Shown here piece after piece: positions 1-10,088 of a stretch of 64,000 nucleotides of DNA (position 1 is its first letter; every line of letters starts with the position of its first letter). The DNA lies in the NCBI GenBank assembly GCA_017937925.1, contig JAGBCQ010000001.1, positions 62,001-126,000 on the forward strand, written 5' to 3'. Origin of the DNA: Paraprevotella sp. (GTDB lineage Bacteria > Bacteroidota > Bacteroidia > Bacteroidales > Bacteroidaceae). The notes beneath the pieces were generated by a model. That model saw only the letters and a list, made by a program, of their open reading frames with translations. It searched no databases and was not told where the DNA came from. The position numbers and the translations under genes are program-made.

Positions 1-3000
1 AGCTTCGTAAGCCTTTGAACGTCCTACGACATCATCGGACTTGATGGTCAAAATCTCTTGCAATACATGAGAAGCGCCAAATGCCTCAATTGCCCAAACC
101 TCCATTTCTCCGAAACGCTGTCCTCCAAATTGTGCTTTACCACCAAGAGGTTGTTGCGTAATCAATGAGTACGGACCGATAGAACGCGCATGCATCTTAT
201 CTTCAACCATGTGTCCTAATTTCAACATATAAGCTACGCCGACTGTTGCCAACTGGTCGAATTTCTCACCGGTTTCACCGTCGTACAACTGGGTTGAACA
301 ATAACGTGGTAAACCAGCCTTATCGGTCCATTCACACAAATCATCTAATGTAGCTCCATCAAAAATAGGAGTAGCAAACTTAACGCCTAATTCCTTACCT
401 GCAGCACCGAGTACAGTCTCGAATATCTGACCGATGTTCATACGAGAAGGCACACCTAACGGATTCAATACAATATCCACCGGTGTTCCGTCTGCCAAGA
501 ATGGCATATCTTCTTGACGAACCACTTTAGATACGATACCTTTATTTCCGTGACGTCCTGCCATCTTATCTCCAACACCAATCTTACGCTTCTTAGCGAT
601 ATAGACTTTTGCCATTTGAATGATTCCTGAAGGCAATTCATCTCCAATTGTTATGGCAAATTTCTTACGCTTCAGCTCTGCATCTAGTTGCTTATATTTC
701 TTCAAGAAGTTTACAATCAACTGGCTTATCAAGTCATTCAAATGCTCATCGTCAGTCCAATTGCTCAATTGGATTCCTGTAAAGTCTAAGTTTTCCAAAG
801 CAGAAGCTGTAAACTTAGCTCCAGAAGCAATTACTTCGCTACCAATATAATCCTTAACGCCTTGTGAAACCTTATCCTTAGTCAACTCCAATAATTTGTC
901 AACAAGAATCGCTTTCAAATCGTCAACCTTGCTATTGAACTCTTCATCAATTTTCGGAAGCAATTGTTTGTCCGCAGCCTTTGCCGCACGTGTCTTGATA
1001 GCACGAGAGAACAACTTCTTGTCAATAACAACACCGCTCAATGAAGGTGATGCCTTTAAAGAAGCATCCTTAACATCACCGGCCTTATCACCGAATATAG
1101 CACGTAGCAACTTTTCTTCAGGAGAAGGGTCTGATTCTCCCTTCGGAGTAATCTTACCAATCATGATATCACCTGGTTGTATGCGAGCACCAACACGAAC
1201 AATACCATTTTCATCCAAATCCTTAGTAGCTTCCTCGCTCACGTTTGGAATATCAGAAGTCAACTCTTCAACTCCACGTTTTGTTTCACGAACCTCCAAT
1301 GAGAATTCTTCAACATGAACTGAAGTCAAGATATCTTCTCTTACCACACGTTCATTAAGCACAATAGCATCCTCGTAATTGTAACCCTTCCAAGGCATGT
1401 AAGCTACAAGCAAATTCTTACCCAATGCTAACTCTCCATCTTGGGTAGAATATCCTTCTGTCAAAATATCACCGGCTTTCACACGCTGACCCTTTTCACA
1501 AATAGGACGCAAGTCTATTGTCATGTTTTGGTTGGTACGACGGAACTTAGGAATACGGTATTCTTTCAATGCAGGTTCGAAACTTACGAACTCTTCTTCT
1601 TCAGTACGGTCGTACAAAATACGAATTGTAGTAGCATCCACATACTCTATAATACCATCGCCCTCAGCTGTAATCATTGTACGCGAATTCTCACAAACTT
1701 GCTTCTCAATACCAGTACCAACAATCGGAGCCTCACTTCTTAACAATGGAACTGCCTGACGCATCATGTTAGAACCCATCAAAGCACGGTGAGCATCATC
1801 ATGCTCAAGGAATGGAATCAAAGAAGCAGCAATTGAAGCAATTTGTTGAGGTGCAACGTCCATCAAATGAACCTCAGATGGAGGAACAACAGGATAATCA
1901 TCATCACGACGACACTTAACTTTCGTACGAATAAATGTTCCGTCTTCATTCAATGGTGCATTACCTTGTCCAATGACTTTGTTTTCTTCTTCCTCTGCCG
2001 TTAAGTACTCAATACCTGTTTCCAATGATAAATCAACTACTCCGTTATTAACCTTACGGTACGGAGTTTCAATGAAACCAAGTTCGTTAATCTTCGCGTA
2101 TACACACAAAGATGAAATCAAACCGATATTAGGTCCTTCAGGAGACTCAATTGGACACAAACGACCATAGTGAGTATAATGTACGTCACGGACCTCAAAA
2201 CCGGCACGTTCACGTGACAAACCTCCAGGACCGAGGGCAGACAAACGACGTTTGTGTGTAACCTCCGCCAATGGATTGGTTTGATCCATAAATTGTGACA
2301 ACGCATTTGTTCCAAAGAAAGTATTGATTACTGAAGAAATTGTCTTCGCATTAATCAAATCTGTTGGAGTAAACACTTCGTTGTCGCGCACGTTCATACG
2401 TTCTCGGATTGTACGACTCATACGCGCCAAACCTATCGCGAACTGATTGCTCAATTGCTCGCCCACTGTTCTAACACGACGGTTGCTCAAGTGATCAATA
2501 TCATCAACAAGCGCCTTTGAATTAATCAATTCAATAAGGTACTTAATGATTTCTATAATATCTTCTTTTGTCAACACGCGTACGTCCATATCAGTAGATA
2601 AATTCAATTTTCTATTGATACGATAACGACCGACCTCACCTAAATCATAACGCTTTTCTGAGAAGAACAAATTATTGATTACTTCTCTTGCGCTTGCATC
2701 ATCAGCTGGATCAGCATTACGTAATTGACGATAAATATGTAATACAGCCTCAGTCTCAGAGTTACTGGGGTCTTTTTGTAAAGTATTAAATATAATTGAA
2801 TAATCTGAAGTGTTTATATCTTCTTTGTGTACCAAGATATACGGAACTCCACACTCCAAGATAGCATCAATATGACTCTCTTCCAGGACGGTCTCTCGGT
2901 CTAGAATCATCTCGTTACGCTCGTTGGATACAACTTCACCGGTATCTTCATCGACAAAATCTTCTACCCAACTTTTCAAAACACGAGCTGCCAATCTCTT

Positions 3001-3714
3001 TCCGATATTCTTCTTCAGATTTGCTTTAGTTGCCTTGACTTCATCTGCCAAGTTGAAAATTTGCAGAATATCCTTATCATTCTCAAAACCGATAGCGCGC
3101 AATAACGTTGTAACAGGTAATTTCTTCTTACGATCAATGTAAGCATACATTACGTTATTGATATCGGTTGCGAACTCAATCCAAGAACCCTTGAACGGAA
3201 TAATTCTAGCGGAGTACAATTGTGTACCATTAGCGTGAATGCTAGAACCAAAGAATACACCAGGTGAACGATGCAATTGTGATACTATAACACGTTCAGC
3301 ACCATTTATAATGAATGTTCCGTTTTCTGTCATATACGGAATTGGGCCTAGGAATACATCCTGAGTCGTAGAATCAAATTCTACATGGTCGGGGTCAGTA
3401 CAATATAACTTCAACTTCGCCTTTAATGGGACACTATATGTAAGCCCACGCTCTAAACACTCTTCAATTGTATAGCGCGGGGGATCAATATAATAATCAA
3501 GAAACTCTAACACGAAGTTGTTACGTGTGTCTGCAATAGGGAAATTCTCTGAGAAGACTTTATAAAGTCCGTCATTCTTACGTTTCTCAGGGGGTGTATC
3601 CAATTGGAGGAAGTCTTTAAATGACTTCAACTGCACATCAAGAAAATCCGGATAAGGCATCGGATTCTTGACCGTTGCAAAGTTTACTCTCTGATTTACA
3701 ATATTAGAGGACAT
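1..3714 (-). CDS. rpoB: RNA polymerase beta subunit (partial)
   Basis: This encodes the catalytic beta subunit of DNA-dependent RNA polymerase. The ATG is at 3714 ([12 protein letters not shown]) and 1238 codons lie in the window. The end runs off the left edge, and roughly 30 residues are probably missing given a usual Bacteroidetes length near 1270. The rifampicin-pocket segment [18 protein letters not shown], followed by [14 protein letters not shown], is seen around 2215-2310 with the residues usual for a sensitive enzyme. The [12 protein letters not shown] loop lies near 545-580 and the switch-region text [19 protein letters not shown] near 105-165. It is the last gene seen in the tuf-secE-nusG-rplKAJL-rpoB series, and rpoC is expected beyond the edge. 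A terminator-like hairpin separates it from rplL. Confidence 0.98.
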   Translation of the reverse strand, partial: MSSNIVNQRVNFATVKNPMPYPDFLDVQLKSFKDFLQLDTPPEKRKNDGLYKVFSENFPIADTRNNFVLEFLDYYIDPPRYTIEECLERGLTYSVPLKAKLKLYCTDPDHVEFDSTTQDVFLGPIPYMTENGTFIINGAERVIVSQLHRSPGVFFGSSIHANGTQLYSARIIPFKGSWIEFATDINNVMYAYIDRKKKLPVTTLLRAIGFENDKDILQIFNLADEVKATKANLKKNIGKRLAARVLKSWVEDFVDEDTGEVVSNERNEMILDRETVLEESHIDAILECGVPYILVHKEDINTSDYSIIFNTLQKDPSNSETEAVLHIYRQLRNADPADDASAREVINNLFFSEKRYDLGEVGRYRINRKLNLSTDMDVRVLTKEDIIEIIKYLIELINSKALVDDIDHLSNRRVRTVGEQLSNQFAIGLARMSRTIRERMNVRDNEVFTPTDLINAKTISSVINTFFGTNALSQFMDQTNPLAEVTHKRRLSALGPGGLSRERAGFEVRDVHYTHYGRLCPIESPEGPNIGLISSLCVYAKINELGFIETPYRKVNNGVVDLSLETGIEYLTAEEEENKVIGQGNAPLNEDGTFIRTKVKCRRDDDYPVVPPSEVHLMDVAPQQIASIAASLIPFLEHDDAHRALMGSNMMRQAVPLLRSEAPIVGTGIEKQVCENSRTMITAEGDGIIEYVDATTIRILYDRTEEEEFVSFEPALKEYRIPKFRRTNQNMTIDLRPICEKGQRVKAGDILTEGYSTQDGELALGKNLLVAYMPWKGYNYEDAIVLNERVVREDILTSVHVEEFSLEVRETKRGVEELTSDIPNVSEEATKDLDENGIVRVGARIQPGDIMIGKITPKGESDPSPEEKLLRAIFGDKAGDVKDASLKASPSLSGVVIDKKLFSRAIKTRAAKAADKQLLPKIDEEFNSKVDDLKAILVDKLLELTKDKVSQGVKDYIGSEVIASGAKFTASALENLDFTGIQLSNWTDDEHLNDLISQLIVNFLKKYKQLDAELKRKKFAITIGDELPSGIIQMAKVYIAKKRKIGVGDKMAGRHGNKGIVSKVVRQEDMPFLADGTPVDIVLNPLGVPSRMNIGQIFETVLGAAGKELGVKFATPIFDGATLDDLCEWTDKAGLPRYCSTQLYDGETGEKFDQLATVGVAYMLKLGHMVEDKMHARSIGPYSLITQQPLGGKAQFGGQRFGEMEVWAIEAFGASHVLQEILTIKSDDVVGRSKAYEA

Positions 3715-3754
3715 CTGCGTTGATTTATTTTTACTTATTGATAGTTTTAGACAC

Positions 3755-3792
3755 AAAAAGGTAAAGAACCCTCTACCAGAGGATTCTTTACC
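3755..3792 (-). terminator. Hairpin with U-tract between rplL and rpoB (attenuator or processing site)
   Basis: Read on the minus strand, a 15-bp stem (9 bp, one G-U pair, then 5 bp) closes on a three-base GGT loop and is followed directly by TTTTT. The stem arms are at about 3760-3774 and 3778-3792. It looks like an intrinsic terminator but sits inside the operon. It therefore probably reduces transcription into rpoB, or is a processing site, as is known between rplL and rpoB in Escherichia coli. The partial-termination role is inferred. Confidence 0.75.
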
Positions 3793-3816
3793 GGAAGACC
3801 TGATAACAGGCTAAAA

Positions 3817-4194
3817 TTATTTCAATTCAATTTCTGCACCAGCTTCCTCAAGAGCTTTCTTCAAAGCCTCTGCGTCAGCCTTAGGCATGCCTTCTTTCAA
3901 TACGCTAGGAGCACCATCAACCATCTCCTTAGCTTCCTTCAAACCAAGACCGCAAGATTCCTTAACAGCCTTTACTACTTGCAACTTAGCAGCACCTGCG
4001 CTCTTCAATACTACATCGAAAGAATCTTTCTCAGCAGCAGCTTCTGCGCCAGCAGCTGCAGGACCAGCAGCAACAGCAACAGCTGCAGCAGCAGGCTCAA
4101 TTCCGTACTCATCCTTCAGGATAGTTGCCAACTCATTAACTTCTTTAACTGTCAAATTTACCAATTCTTCAGCAATAGCTTTCAAATCTGCCAT
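3817..4194 (-). CDS. rplL: 50S ribosomal protein L7/L12
   Basis: This is the stalk protein of the large ribosomal subunit, which recruits GTPase factors such as EF-Tu and EF-G. It has 125 residues, a normal length. The N-terminal dimerisation part (about 1-33) is followed by an Ala-rich hinge (about 34-55), and the C-terminal domain contains [19 protein letters not shown] and [15 protein letters not shown]. It lies 37 bp after rplJ in the rplKAJL-rpoB operon. Its ATG at 4194 is the obvious start. Stalk dimers bind the L10 protein encoded just upstream. Confidence 0.98.
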   Translation of the reverse strand: MADLKAIAEELVNLTVKEVNELATILKDEYGIEPAAAAVAVAAGPAAAGAEAAAEKDSFDVVLKSAGAAKLQVVKAVKESCGLGLKEAKEMVDGAPSVLKEGMPKADAEALKKALEEAGAEIELK

Positions 4195-4231
4195 TTTATT
4201 CTAATTTTAAATGTTTTAATACTAATTTAAT

Positions 4232-4750
4232 TTATTCGGGTCTCTCACCGAGAGTCTTAAGAACTCCATGAATAGTGTTTCCACCTGATTGTAGAGCAGA
4301 AAGTACGTTCTTGGCTGGTGATTGTAACAAAGCAACAATCTCAGCAATAACCTCGTTCTTACTCTTGATAGCTGTAAGAGCATCTAATTGATCTGCACCA
4401 ACATAGAATCCTTCTTCAGCATAAGCCGCCTTTAATGCCGGCATTCCATCCTTCGCAAAATCTTTTAGCAACTTTGCAGGACCATTAGCGGTATTTGTAA
4501 ACAATACTGCAGTCGTTCCCTTCAAGCAGCCATACAAAGGAGAATAATCAATTTCCGAAGCTTCAAAAGCTTTTTGTAGCAAAGTATTCTTTACTACAAC
4601 CATCTTTGTCTCAGTTTGGAAACATTTTCTTCTCAATTCGCTAGTCTTAGCAGCATTCAAACCTGTTGCATCAACTAAATAGAAATGAGGATACTCCTTC
4701 AAGATTTCACCAAGTTGTACTATAATATTACCTTTATCTTCCTTTCTCAT
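4232..4750 (-). CDS. rplJ: 50S ribosomal protein L10
   Basis: L10 anchors L7/L12 dimers to 23S rRNA at the base of the ribosomal stalk. It has 172 residues, a normal length. Recognisable text includes MRKEDKGNIIVQLGEILKEY at the N-terminus, the RRKCFQTETKMVVVKNTLL segment, and a C-terminal helix that binds L12. It follows rplA after only 15 bp. There is therefore no room here for the long L10 leader seen upstream of rplJ in gamma-proteobacteria, and any autogenous control must act elsewhere. Confidence 0.97.
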   Translation of the reverse strand: MRKEDKGNIIVQLGEILKEYPHFYLVDATGLNAAKTSELRRKCFQTETKMVVVKNTLLQKAFEASEIDYSPLYGCLKGTTAVLFTNTANGPAKLLKDFAKDGMPALKAAYAEEGFYVGADQLDALTAIKSKNEVIAEIVALLQSPAKNVLSALQSGGNTIHGVLKTLGERPE

Positions 4751-4765
4751 GATTTTACTCCTTTA

Positions 4766-5464
4766 TTAGATTTCTTCAACGGCCTTAGGATCGATTTTGA
4801 TTCCGCGACTCATTGTACTTGAAAGATAAATACTCTTAATATAAGTACCCTTAGCTGCAGCTGGCTTCAATTTAATTACTGTAGAAATAAATTCTTTCGC
4901 ATTTTGTGCGATTTGTTCTGCAGTGAAAGAAACTTTACCAATTGAAGTGTGCAAGATACCTGTTTTATCAACTTTAAAGTCAATTTTACCTTGCTTAACT
5001 TCCTTAACAGCCTTGGCAACATCCATTGTCACAGTACCACTCTTTGGATTAGGCATCAATCCACGAGGACCGAGCACACGTCCGAGGGCACCAATCTTTC
5101 CCATTATTGAAGGCATGGTGATGATAACATCAATATCGGTCCATCCTCCCTTGATCTTTTCGATATATTCATCGAGACCAACATAGTCAGCGCCTGCTTC
5201 CTTAGCAGCAGCTTCAGCATCCGGAGTACACAAGCAAAGAACCCTTGTAACCTTACCAGTACCATTAGGAAGAGATACAACACCTCTCACCATTTGATTG
5301 GCTTTACGGGGGTCTACGCCCAAACGTACATCAATATCTACAGAAGCATCAAACTTAGTAGTAGTAATATCTTTTACTAACTGTGAAGCCTCCTTCAAAG
5401 AGTATGCTTTCCCTGCTTCAATCTTGTCAGCGACCAACTTTTGATTTTTTGTCAGTTTACTCAT
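4766..5464 (-). CDS. rplA: 50S ribosomal protein L1
   Basis: L1 forms the mobile L1 stalk that helps release tRNA from the E site, and in many bacteria it represses its own operon by binding mRNA. It has 232 residues, a normal length. The signature region [17 protein letters not shown] is present about two-thirds along, with [19 protein letters not shown] after it. It lies 21 bp after rplK. The ATG at 5464 gives the usual [11 protein letters not shown] start. Confidence 0.98.
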   Translation of the reverse strand: MSKLTKNQKLVADKIEAGKAYSLKEASQLVKDITTTKFDASVDIDVRLGVDPRKANQMVRGVVSLPNGTGKVTRVLCLCTPDAEAAAKEAGADYVGLDEYIEKIKGGWTDIDVIITMPSIMGKIGALGRVLGPRGLMPNPKSGTVTMDVAKAVKEVKQGKIDFKVDKTGILHTSIGKVSFTAEQIAQNAKEFISTVIKLKPAAAKGTYIKSIYLSSTMSRGIKIDPKAVEEI

Positions 5465-5485
5465 TTTAATTGAAGATTTTAATTA

Positions 5486-5923
5486 TTAACCCGGGAAGTC
5501 TCCTTTTACAGTGATACCCATACTTCTTGCTGTTCCTGCAACCAATTTCATCGCAGCTTCTATCGTAAAGCAGTTCAAATCAGGCATCTTATCTTGAGCT
5601 ATCGTACGAACTTGTTCCCAAGTAATCTCGGCAATTTTCTTACGATTAGGCTCAGCTGACCCACCTTTTACTTTTGCAACCTCCATCAACTGTACTGCTA
5701 CAGGAGGAGTCTTAACGATAAAGTCATAAGACTTATCAGTGTAATAAGTGATTACAACCGGAAGTACTTTACCGGCCTTGTCCTGAGTTCTGGCGTTGAA
5801 TGCTTTACAGAAATCCATGATATTGATACCCTTGGAACCCAAAGCAGGACCTACTGGGGGTGATGGATTTGCAGCGCCTCCTTTAATCTGTAATTTGATT
5901 AATCCAGCAACTTCTTTAGCCAT
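5486..5923 (-). CDS. rplK: 50S ribosomal protein L11
   Basis: L11 binds the GTPase-associated region of 23S rRNA. It has 145 residues with the usual start [20 protein letters not shown], the proline-rich [17 protein letters not shown] segment and the C-terminal rRNA-binding domain ending in [10 protein letters not shown]. It lies 56 bp after nusG and heads the rplK-rplA-rplJ-rplL cluster. I see no clear promoter in the 56-bp gap, so it is probably read through from the tRNA-tuf promoter. Confidence 0.98.
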   Translation of the reverse strand: MAKEVAGLIKLQIKGGAANPSPPVGPALGSKGINIMDFCKAFNARTQDKAGKVLPVVITYYTDKSYDFIVKTPPVAVQLMEVAKVKGGSAEPNRKKIAEITWEQVRTIAQDKMPDLNCFTIEAAMKLVAGTARSMGITVKGDFPG

Positions 5924-5979
5924 TTTCTTATTATTTATTGAGTTTTGATATTAAAAGAACAACACACGTAACAAAAGCG

Positions 5980-6531
5980 TTATTCTTTTTCAACTTGCAT
6001 AAAACCTAATTCCAATGGTGTTTTACGACCAAAGATTTTAACCATAACCTTCAGCTTCTTCTTCTCGTTATTGACTTCTTCGATTACAGCCGAAAAACCA
6101 CTAAATGGTCCCTCTGTTACTTTAACCGTATCGCCAACCAAATATGGGATAAACACTTCTTCTGGAACATCTTGCATTTCATCAACTGAACCTAAAAGAC
6201 GATTTACCTCAACCTGACGCAAAGGAGTTGGGTTTGTATTTGACTCACCCAAGAATCCCAAAACATTCGGTGTATTACGCAAAAGGATGGCAGTTTCACC
6301 AACCAATCTTGCTTCAACCAAAACATAACCCGGTAGATGATTACGCTCCTTTACTACACGTTTACCGTTACGTACTTGAACGACCTTTTCTGTCGGGATA
6401 AGCACTTGAGAGACATTTTTTCCAAATCCGCCTCGATCCAATTTAATCTCGGCATCAATGTACTCTTTCACTTTGCTTTCTTTTCCACTGATGGCACGCA
6501 ATACGTACCATTTCATTTCAATTTCAGCCAT
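5980..6531 (-). CDS. nusG: Transcription termination/antitermination factor NusG
   Basis: NusG binds RNA polymerase at the clamp, affects pausing and Rho termination, and links polymerase to the ribosome. It has 183 residues. The NGN domain starts with MKWYVLRAISGKESKVKEY and the C-terminal KOW domain shows GDTVKVTEGPFSGFSAVIEE. It has no extra domain inserted. It lies 12 bp after secE, the near-universal bacterial secE-nusG-rplK order. Confidence 0.97.
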   Translation of the reverse strand: MAEIEMKWYVLRAISGKESKVKEYIDAEIKLDRGGFGKNVSQVLIPTEKVVQVRNGKRVVKERNHLPGYVLVEARLVGETAILLRNTPNVLGFLGESNTNPTPLRQVEVNRLLGSVDEMQDVPEEVFIPYLVGDTVKVTEGPFSGFSAVIEEVNNEKKKLKVMVKIFGRKTPLELGFMQVEKE

Positions 6532-6543
6532 CTCTCAGTTCTC

Positions 6544-6735
6544 TTAATTAGGATAAATAAACTCCATCGCATTTTGGAAAACGAAATCCATAGCGAAAAT
6601 AACCAATGCAATGAGTAGGGAAGCAGATAATACTACAATTGCAGTGTTAGTAAGTTCTGAAGGACTTGGCCAAGTTGTTTTATGAACAAGTTCATCATAT
6701 GATTCCTTACAATATTTAAAGATTCTCTTTATCAT
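6544..6735 (-). CDS. secE: Preprotein translocase subunit SecE
   Basis: SecE is the small clamp subunit of the SecYEG translocon in the inner membrane. The start chosen is ATG at 6735 (MIKRIFKYCKESYDELVHKT), giving 63 residues. An open frame continues further upstream but would run into the tRNA-Trp gene, so the longer version is rejected. The conserved amphipathic helix (TTWPSPSEL) precedes a single membrane segment at about residues 32-52. It sits directly after tRNA-Trp and before nusG. Confidence 0.95.
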   Translation of the reverse strand: MIKRIFKYCKESYDELVHKTTWPSPSELTNTAIVVLSASLLIALVIFAMDFVFQNAMEFIYPN

Positions 6736-6750
6736 ATTCTTTAATTTTAG

Positions 6751-6823
6751 CACGGGAGGAGAGGCTCGAACTCCCGACACCCGGTTTTGGAGACCGGTGC
6801 TCTACCAACTGAGCTACTCCCGT
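6751..6823 (-). tRNA. tRNA-Trp (CCA anticodon)
   Basis: A full cloverleaf is seen on the minus strand. The acceptor ACGGGAG pairs with CTCCCGT, the D arm is GCTC/GAGC, the anticodon stem CCGGT/ACCGG carries CCA, and the T arm contains TTCGAGC. The discriminator base is G, as usual for tRNA-Trp. No CCA end is encoded. It sits between tuf and secE in the same transcription unit. Confidence 0.96.
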
Positions 6824-6860
6824 AAATGTAAGCCTCCGAAAAGGCTTACAAGATTTTTAT

Positions 6861-8042
6861 TTAGTCAAATACTTCTGTAATCTGACCAGAACCTACTGTA
6901 CGACCACCTTCACGGATAGCGAAACGCAAACCTACGTTCAAAGCAACCGGATAGATCAAATTTACAGTAATTTCCACGTTATCACCAGGCATTACCATTT
7001 CAGTTCCTTCTGGCAAGTGGATTTCACCTGTACAGTCCATTGTACGAAGATAGAACTGAGGACGATACTTGTTACCAAACGGAGTGTGACGTCCACCTTC
7101 TTCTTTCTTCAATACGTAGATTGAAGCCTTGAAACCAGAGTGAGGAGTAATTGAACCCGGATGAGTAATTACCATACCACGTTTAATCTCAGTCTTATCA
7201 ATACCACGGAGCAACAAACCAACATTATCACCAGCTTCACCTTCATCCAACAATTTACGGAACATTTCAACACCAGTAATAACTGACTTCTTATTCTCAC
7301 CCAAACCAAGGATTTGAACTTCGTCACCTACTTTAACAACACCAGTCTCAATACGACCAGTTGCCACTGTACCGCGACCTGTAATTGAGAACACATCTTC
7401 AACAGGCATCAAGAAAGGCTTTTCAACATCGCGAACAGGTTCTTGAATCCATGTATCACAAGCTTCCATCAATTCCATAACCTTATCTTCCCATTGAGCA
7501 ACACCATTCAATGCGCCAAGAGCAGAACCACGGATAATTGGAGTATCTTCCTCAAAATCATAAGCTGATAACAACTCATGCATTTCCATTTCAACCAACT
7601 CCAACATTTCCTCATCGTCAACCATATCACACTTATTCAAGAAAACAACCAAACGTGGAACGTTTACCTGACGAGCCAAAAGGATATGCTCACGAGTTTG
7701 AGGCATCGGACCATCAGTTGCAGCACAAACAATGATAGCACCATCCATCTGAGCAGCACCTGTAACCATGTTTTTAACATAGTCGGCGTGACCCGGACAA
7801 TCCACGTGAGCATAGTGACGATTTGCAGTCTCATACTCTACGTGAGAAGTGTTAATAGTAATACCTCTCTCTTTTTCTTCAGGAGCATTATCAATCTGAT
7901 CGAAAGACTTAACTTCTGAAAGACCCTTTTTTGCCAACACAGTAGTGATAGCAGCTGTCAAAGTAGTCTTACCGTGGTCAACGTGACCGATAGTACCAAT
8001 GTTAACATGCGGCTTGGTACGCTCAAACTTCTCTTTTGCCAT
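6861..8042 (-). CDS. tuf: Elongation factor Tu
   Basis: EF-Tu delivers aminoacyl-tRNA to the ribosome in a GTP-dependent way. It has 393 residues, a normal length. The P-loop GHVDHGKT is near residue 18-25, switch [10 protein letters not shown] near 80, and NKCD and GSALGAL form the guanine-binding motifs. The C-terminal beta barrels include [11 protein letters not shown]. It follows four tRNA genes and precedes tRNA-Trp and secE, so the factor and some of its tRNA ligands share one transcript. No separate promoter is visible in the 68 bp before it. Confidence 0.98.
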   Translation of the reverse strand: MAKEKFERTKPHVNIGTIGHVDHGKTTLTAAITTVLAKKGLSEVKSFDQIDNAPEEKERGITINTSHVEYETANRHYAHVDCPGHADYVKNMVTGAAQMDGAIIVCAATDGPMPQTREHILLARQVNVPRLVVFLNKCDMVDDEEMLELVEMEMHELLSAYDFEEDTPIIRGSALGALNGVAQWEDKVMELMEACDTWIQEPVRDVEKPFLMPVEDVFSITGRGTVATGRIETGVVKVGDEVQILGLGENKKSVITGVEMFRKLLDEGEAGDNVGLLLRGIDKTEIKRGMVITHPGSITPHSGFKASIYVLKKEEGGRHTPFGNKYRPQFYLRTMDCTGEIHLPEGTEMVMPGDNVEITVNLIYPVALNVGLRFAIREGGRTVGSGQITEVFD

Positions 8043-8110
8043 AGCTTTACTTTATTAGTATTTTTAAAATAATGAATAATCTATTCGTTTCTAAAATCTC
8101 TCTAAAATTG

Positions 8111-8182
<72 letters not shown>

Positions 8183-8190
8183 AAACTTTG

Positions 8191-8263
8191 AGCGGAAAAC
8201 GGGGCTCAAACCCGCGACCCCCAGCTTGGAAGGCTAGTGCTCTATCAACTGAGCTATTTCCGC
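8191..8263 (-). tRNA. tRNA-Gly (TCC anticodon)
   Basis: A cloverleaf is seen on the minus strand. The acceptor GCGGAAA pairs with TTTCCGC, the anticodon stem CTAGC/GCTGG (one G-U pair) carries TCC, and the T arm contains TTTGAGC. The discriminator is T, as usual for tRNA-Gly. It lies 8 bp before tRNA-Thr(GGT). Confidence 0.96.
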
Positions 8264-8290
8264 AAAACGTTAGGGGCACTCCCTAATATG

Positions 8291-8373
8291 TGGGCAAAGA
8301 TGGATTCGAACCACCGAAGGCGTAAGCCAGCAGATTTACAGTCTGCCCCATTTGGCCACTCTGGTATTTGCCC
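8291..8373 (-). tRNA. tRNA-Tyr (GTA anticodon)
   Basis: This is a class II tRNA on the minus strand, with a long variable arm. The acceptor GGGCAAA pairs with TTTGCCC, the anticodon stem GCAGA/TCTGC carries GTA, and the T arm contains TTCGAAT. The discriminator is A. It is the second of four tRNA genes before tuf. Confidence 0.96.
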
Positions 8374-8394
8374 ATCCTGTCATCTCTAACTTTG

Positions 8395-8468
8395 AGCCTC
8401 TTGTCGGATTCGAACCAACGACCCCGAGATTACAAATCACGTGCTCTGGCCAACTGAGCTAAAGAGGC
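8395..8468 (-). tRNA. tRNA-Thr (TGT anticodon)
   Basis: A cloverleaf is seen on the minus strand. The acceptor GCCTCTT pairs with AAGAGGC, the anticodon stem CGTGA/TCTCG (with G-U) has loop TTTGTAA, giving TGT. The T arm contains TTCGAAT. It is the first gene after the promoter at 8512-8542. Confidence 0.96.
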
Positions 8469-8511
8469 AATTGCAGCCACATATCCTACGCAGATATGCT
8501 CGAAACGGCTG

Positions 8512-8542
8512 CAAAGTTAAGTGTATTTATTGAATCCACAAA
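8512..8542 (-). promoter_or_regulatory. Promoter of the tRNA-tuf-secE-nusG operon
   Basis: The minus strand carries TTTG, 19 bases, then TAACTTTG, an exact match to the Bacteroidetes sigma-ABfr consensus (TTTG at -33, TAnnTTTG at -7). Transcription should begin a few bases after 8512, about 40 bases before tRNA-Thr(TGT). Its -33 region TTTTGTGGATTC is identical to that of the rpsU promoter. Confidence 0.85.
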
Positions 8543-8558
8543 AAAAAATCAGTTTTTT

Positions 8559-8864
8559 TTAATGAATCCGTTGTTTTTCCTTGTATTTGGACAGTTGACG
8601 GATCAACGCATCCAAGCATTCATCTACTGCTTCTTCAAATGTGTCGCATACTTTTTCCGCAAAGAACTCGCCATTTAACGCCAAAACCTTTATGGAGGCT
8701 TCTTTATTCATGGCGGTCTCGGGTTTAACGACCTTTAATGACACCTCTACCTTTCTTATTTCTTCATTAAATTTTCCGAACTTGGCAACTTTTTTTTCAA
8801 TAAAATCTTGAAGTTTCTCTGTCGCTTCAAAATGAATAGCCTGAATTCTTACTTCCATAATCAT
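8559..8864 (-). CDS. hpf: Ribosome hibernation promoting factor / RaiA family
   Basis: This is a small protein that binds the 30S decoding region and inactivates ribosomes in slow growth. It has 101 residues, so it is the short form without the C-terminal dimerisation domain of long HPF. The fold signature is visible: VRIQAIHFEATEKLQDFIEK, then KVEVSLKVV, and the acidic end helix DTFEEAVDECLDALIRQL. Two starts are possible, ATG at 8864 or 8858. It lies 5 bp after xerC in a probable rpsU-xerC-hpf unit. An A8/T8 hairpin at about 8541-8560 follows it and may act as a weak terminator. Confidence 0.92.
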   Translation of the reverse strand: MIMEVRIQAIHFEATEKLQDFIEKKVAKFGKFNEEIRKVEVSLKVVKPETAMNKEASIKVLALNGEFFAEKVCDTFEEAVDECLDALIRQLSKYKEKQRIH

Positions 8865-8869
8865 TGCTT

Positions 8870-9748
8870 TTACGCTCTTGGATGAGCTTGGTTATACATT
8901 TTTTTTAACTCCTCAAAAGTGGTATGAGTGTATATCTCAGTGGTTGAAACACTCTCGTGCCCTAATAAATCTTTCAAGGTCTCTAAATCTGCATTATTAT
9001 TTAGCATTGCAGTGGCGAATGTATGACGTAATACATGCGGGCTCCTCTTCTTTAAGGTCGAAACTTTGTTTAAATAATATCGTACTAAGAATCGCACCTT
9101 GTCATTTTTCAATCGGCAACCTAACTCATCAACAAAGAATGCTTCTGACTCTATTCTCAATACTTTTTTTTCATTGAGATACTCTTGAATCATTTTTTGT
9201 AAATGCTCACCGAATGGAATTATCCGCTGTTTATTCCTCTTACCGGTAACCTTTATTTGCAACATCCCCAAATCAACACTTACATCATCTAAACTCGTCA
9301 ATTCAGAAAGGCGAACTCCAGTTTCATAGAATAAACTTATCATTAACCTATCCCTTCTACCTAAGAAGTTTTCTTCAAAGAATCCGCTAGACAATAATCT
9401 ATCCATCTCTTCTTCTCTAAGAAACGCCGGCAACACTTTTTCTTTTTTGGGACCTTTTAAACTCCTTATCGGGTTATATTTAATCCATCCGCATTTTAAC
9501 AGATATTTATAAAATGTTCGCAAAGCGCTCAACCTCCTATTTACTGTAGATGACGTTAGCCCTGAATCTAACATCTTTACAATCCAATTCCTGACAATAT
9601 CTACATCTACCGTCTCCCAAGTCAAGGTTTCATCCAAATCTTTATAAAATAACTCAAACGCCTTCAAGTCATCCTGATACTCCTTTACCGTTCGTTGCGA
9701 ATAATTTCGCTCTAACGTCAAGTATTTCAGAAAAGATCCGGGCCACAT
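8870..9748 (-). CDS. xerC: Tyrosine recombinase XerC/XerD family
   Basis: This is a site-specific recombinase that probably resolves chromosome dimers at dif together with a partner Xer protein. It has 292 residues. The N-terminal core-binding domain (about 1-95) precedes the catalytic domain, where R146 (GVRLSEL), K170 (TGKRNKQ), H238 and R241 (SPHVLRHTFAT), H264 (LLGHES) and Y273 (EIYTH) form the full active site. A second Xer gene lies at 50734-51681. The pair looks like housekeeping XerC and XerD rather than phage integrases. Naming this copy xerC is a judgement. It lies between rpsU and hpf. Confidence 0.9.
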   Translation of the reverse strand: MWPGSFLKYLTLERNYSQRTVKEYQDDLKAFELFYKDLDETLTWETVDVDIVRNWIVKMLDSGLTSSTVNRRLSALRTFYKYLLKCGWIKYNPIRSLKGPKKEKVLPAFLREEEMDRLLSSGFFEENFLGRRDRLMISLFYETGVRLSELTSLDDVSVDLGMLQIKVTGKRNKQRIIPFGEHLQKMIQEYLNEKKVLRIESEAFFVDELGCRLKNDKVRFLVRYYLNKVSTLKKRSPHVLRHTFATAMLNNNADLETLKDLLGHESVSTTEIYTHTTFEELKKMYNQAHPRA

Positions 9749-9813
9749 ATCATGCTTTTTATGGCAACGAATATAGAAAAAAGAAAAATAAGTTCAAAAG
9801 AATTTAAGTATTT

Positions 9814-10005
9814 TTATTCTTCTACGCGTTGCAATTTCTGAACGTATACAGCACGTTCTTTTGCAAGTCTCTTTGTTACTGAAGGTTTATCGAACTGCTG
9901 ACGTCTTCTTAACTCTTTAACAACACCAGTCTTTTCGAATTTTCTCTTGAACTTTTTCAAAGCTCTTTCAATGTTCTCACCTTCTTTTACAGGTACTACA
10001 ATCAT
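9814..10005 (-). CDS. rpsU: 30S ribosomal protein S21
   Basis: S21 is a small basic protein of the 30S subunit. It has 63 residues with the family text MIVVPVKEGENIERALKKFK, then ELRRRQQFDKPSV. A strong promoter lies 53 bp upstream, and xerC and hpf follow on the same strand. In Bacteroidetes, S21 helps occlude the anti-Shine-Dalgarno of 16S rRNA, which fits the lack of Shine-Dalgarno sequences here; that link is from general knowledge. Confidence 0.96.
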   Translation of the reverse strand: MIVVPVKEGENIERALKKFKRKFEKTGVVKELRRRQQFDKPSVTKRLAKERAVYVQKLQRVEE

Positions 10006-10057
10006 GTTTTTTGTTTTAAAAATTAATGAATTAATACTAAAGTCACAAAATGCGGTG

Positions 10058-10088
10058 CAAAATTAAGTAATGTTTTCGAATCCACAAA
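10058..10088 (-). promoter_or_regulatory. Promoter of rpsU-xerC-hpf
   Basis: The minus strand carries TTTG, 19 bases, then TAATTTTG, an exact Bacteroidetes-type promoter. It lies 53 bp before the rpsU start. The block TTTTGTGGATTC at -33 and the stretch around the -7 box are nearly identical to the tRNA-tuf promoter at 8512-8542. Confidence 0.85.

Noticed and set aside
7538-7919. Plus-strand open frames inside tuf
   Set aside because: They are antisense shadows of a highly conserved, codon-biased gene.
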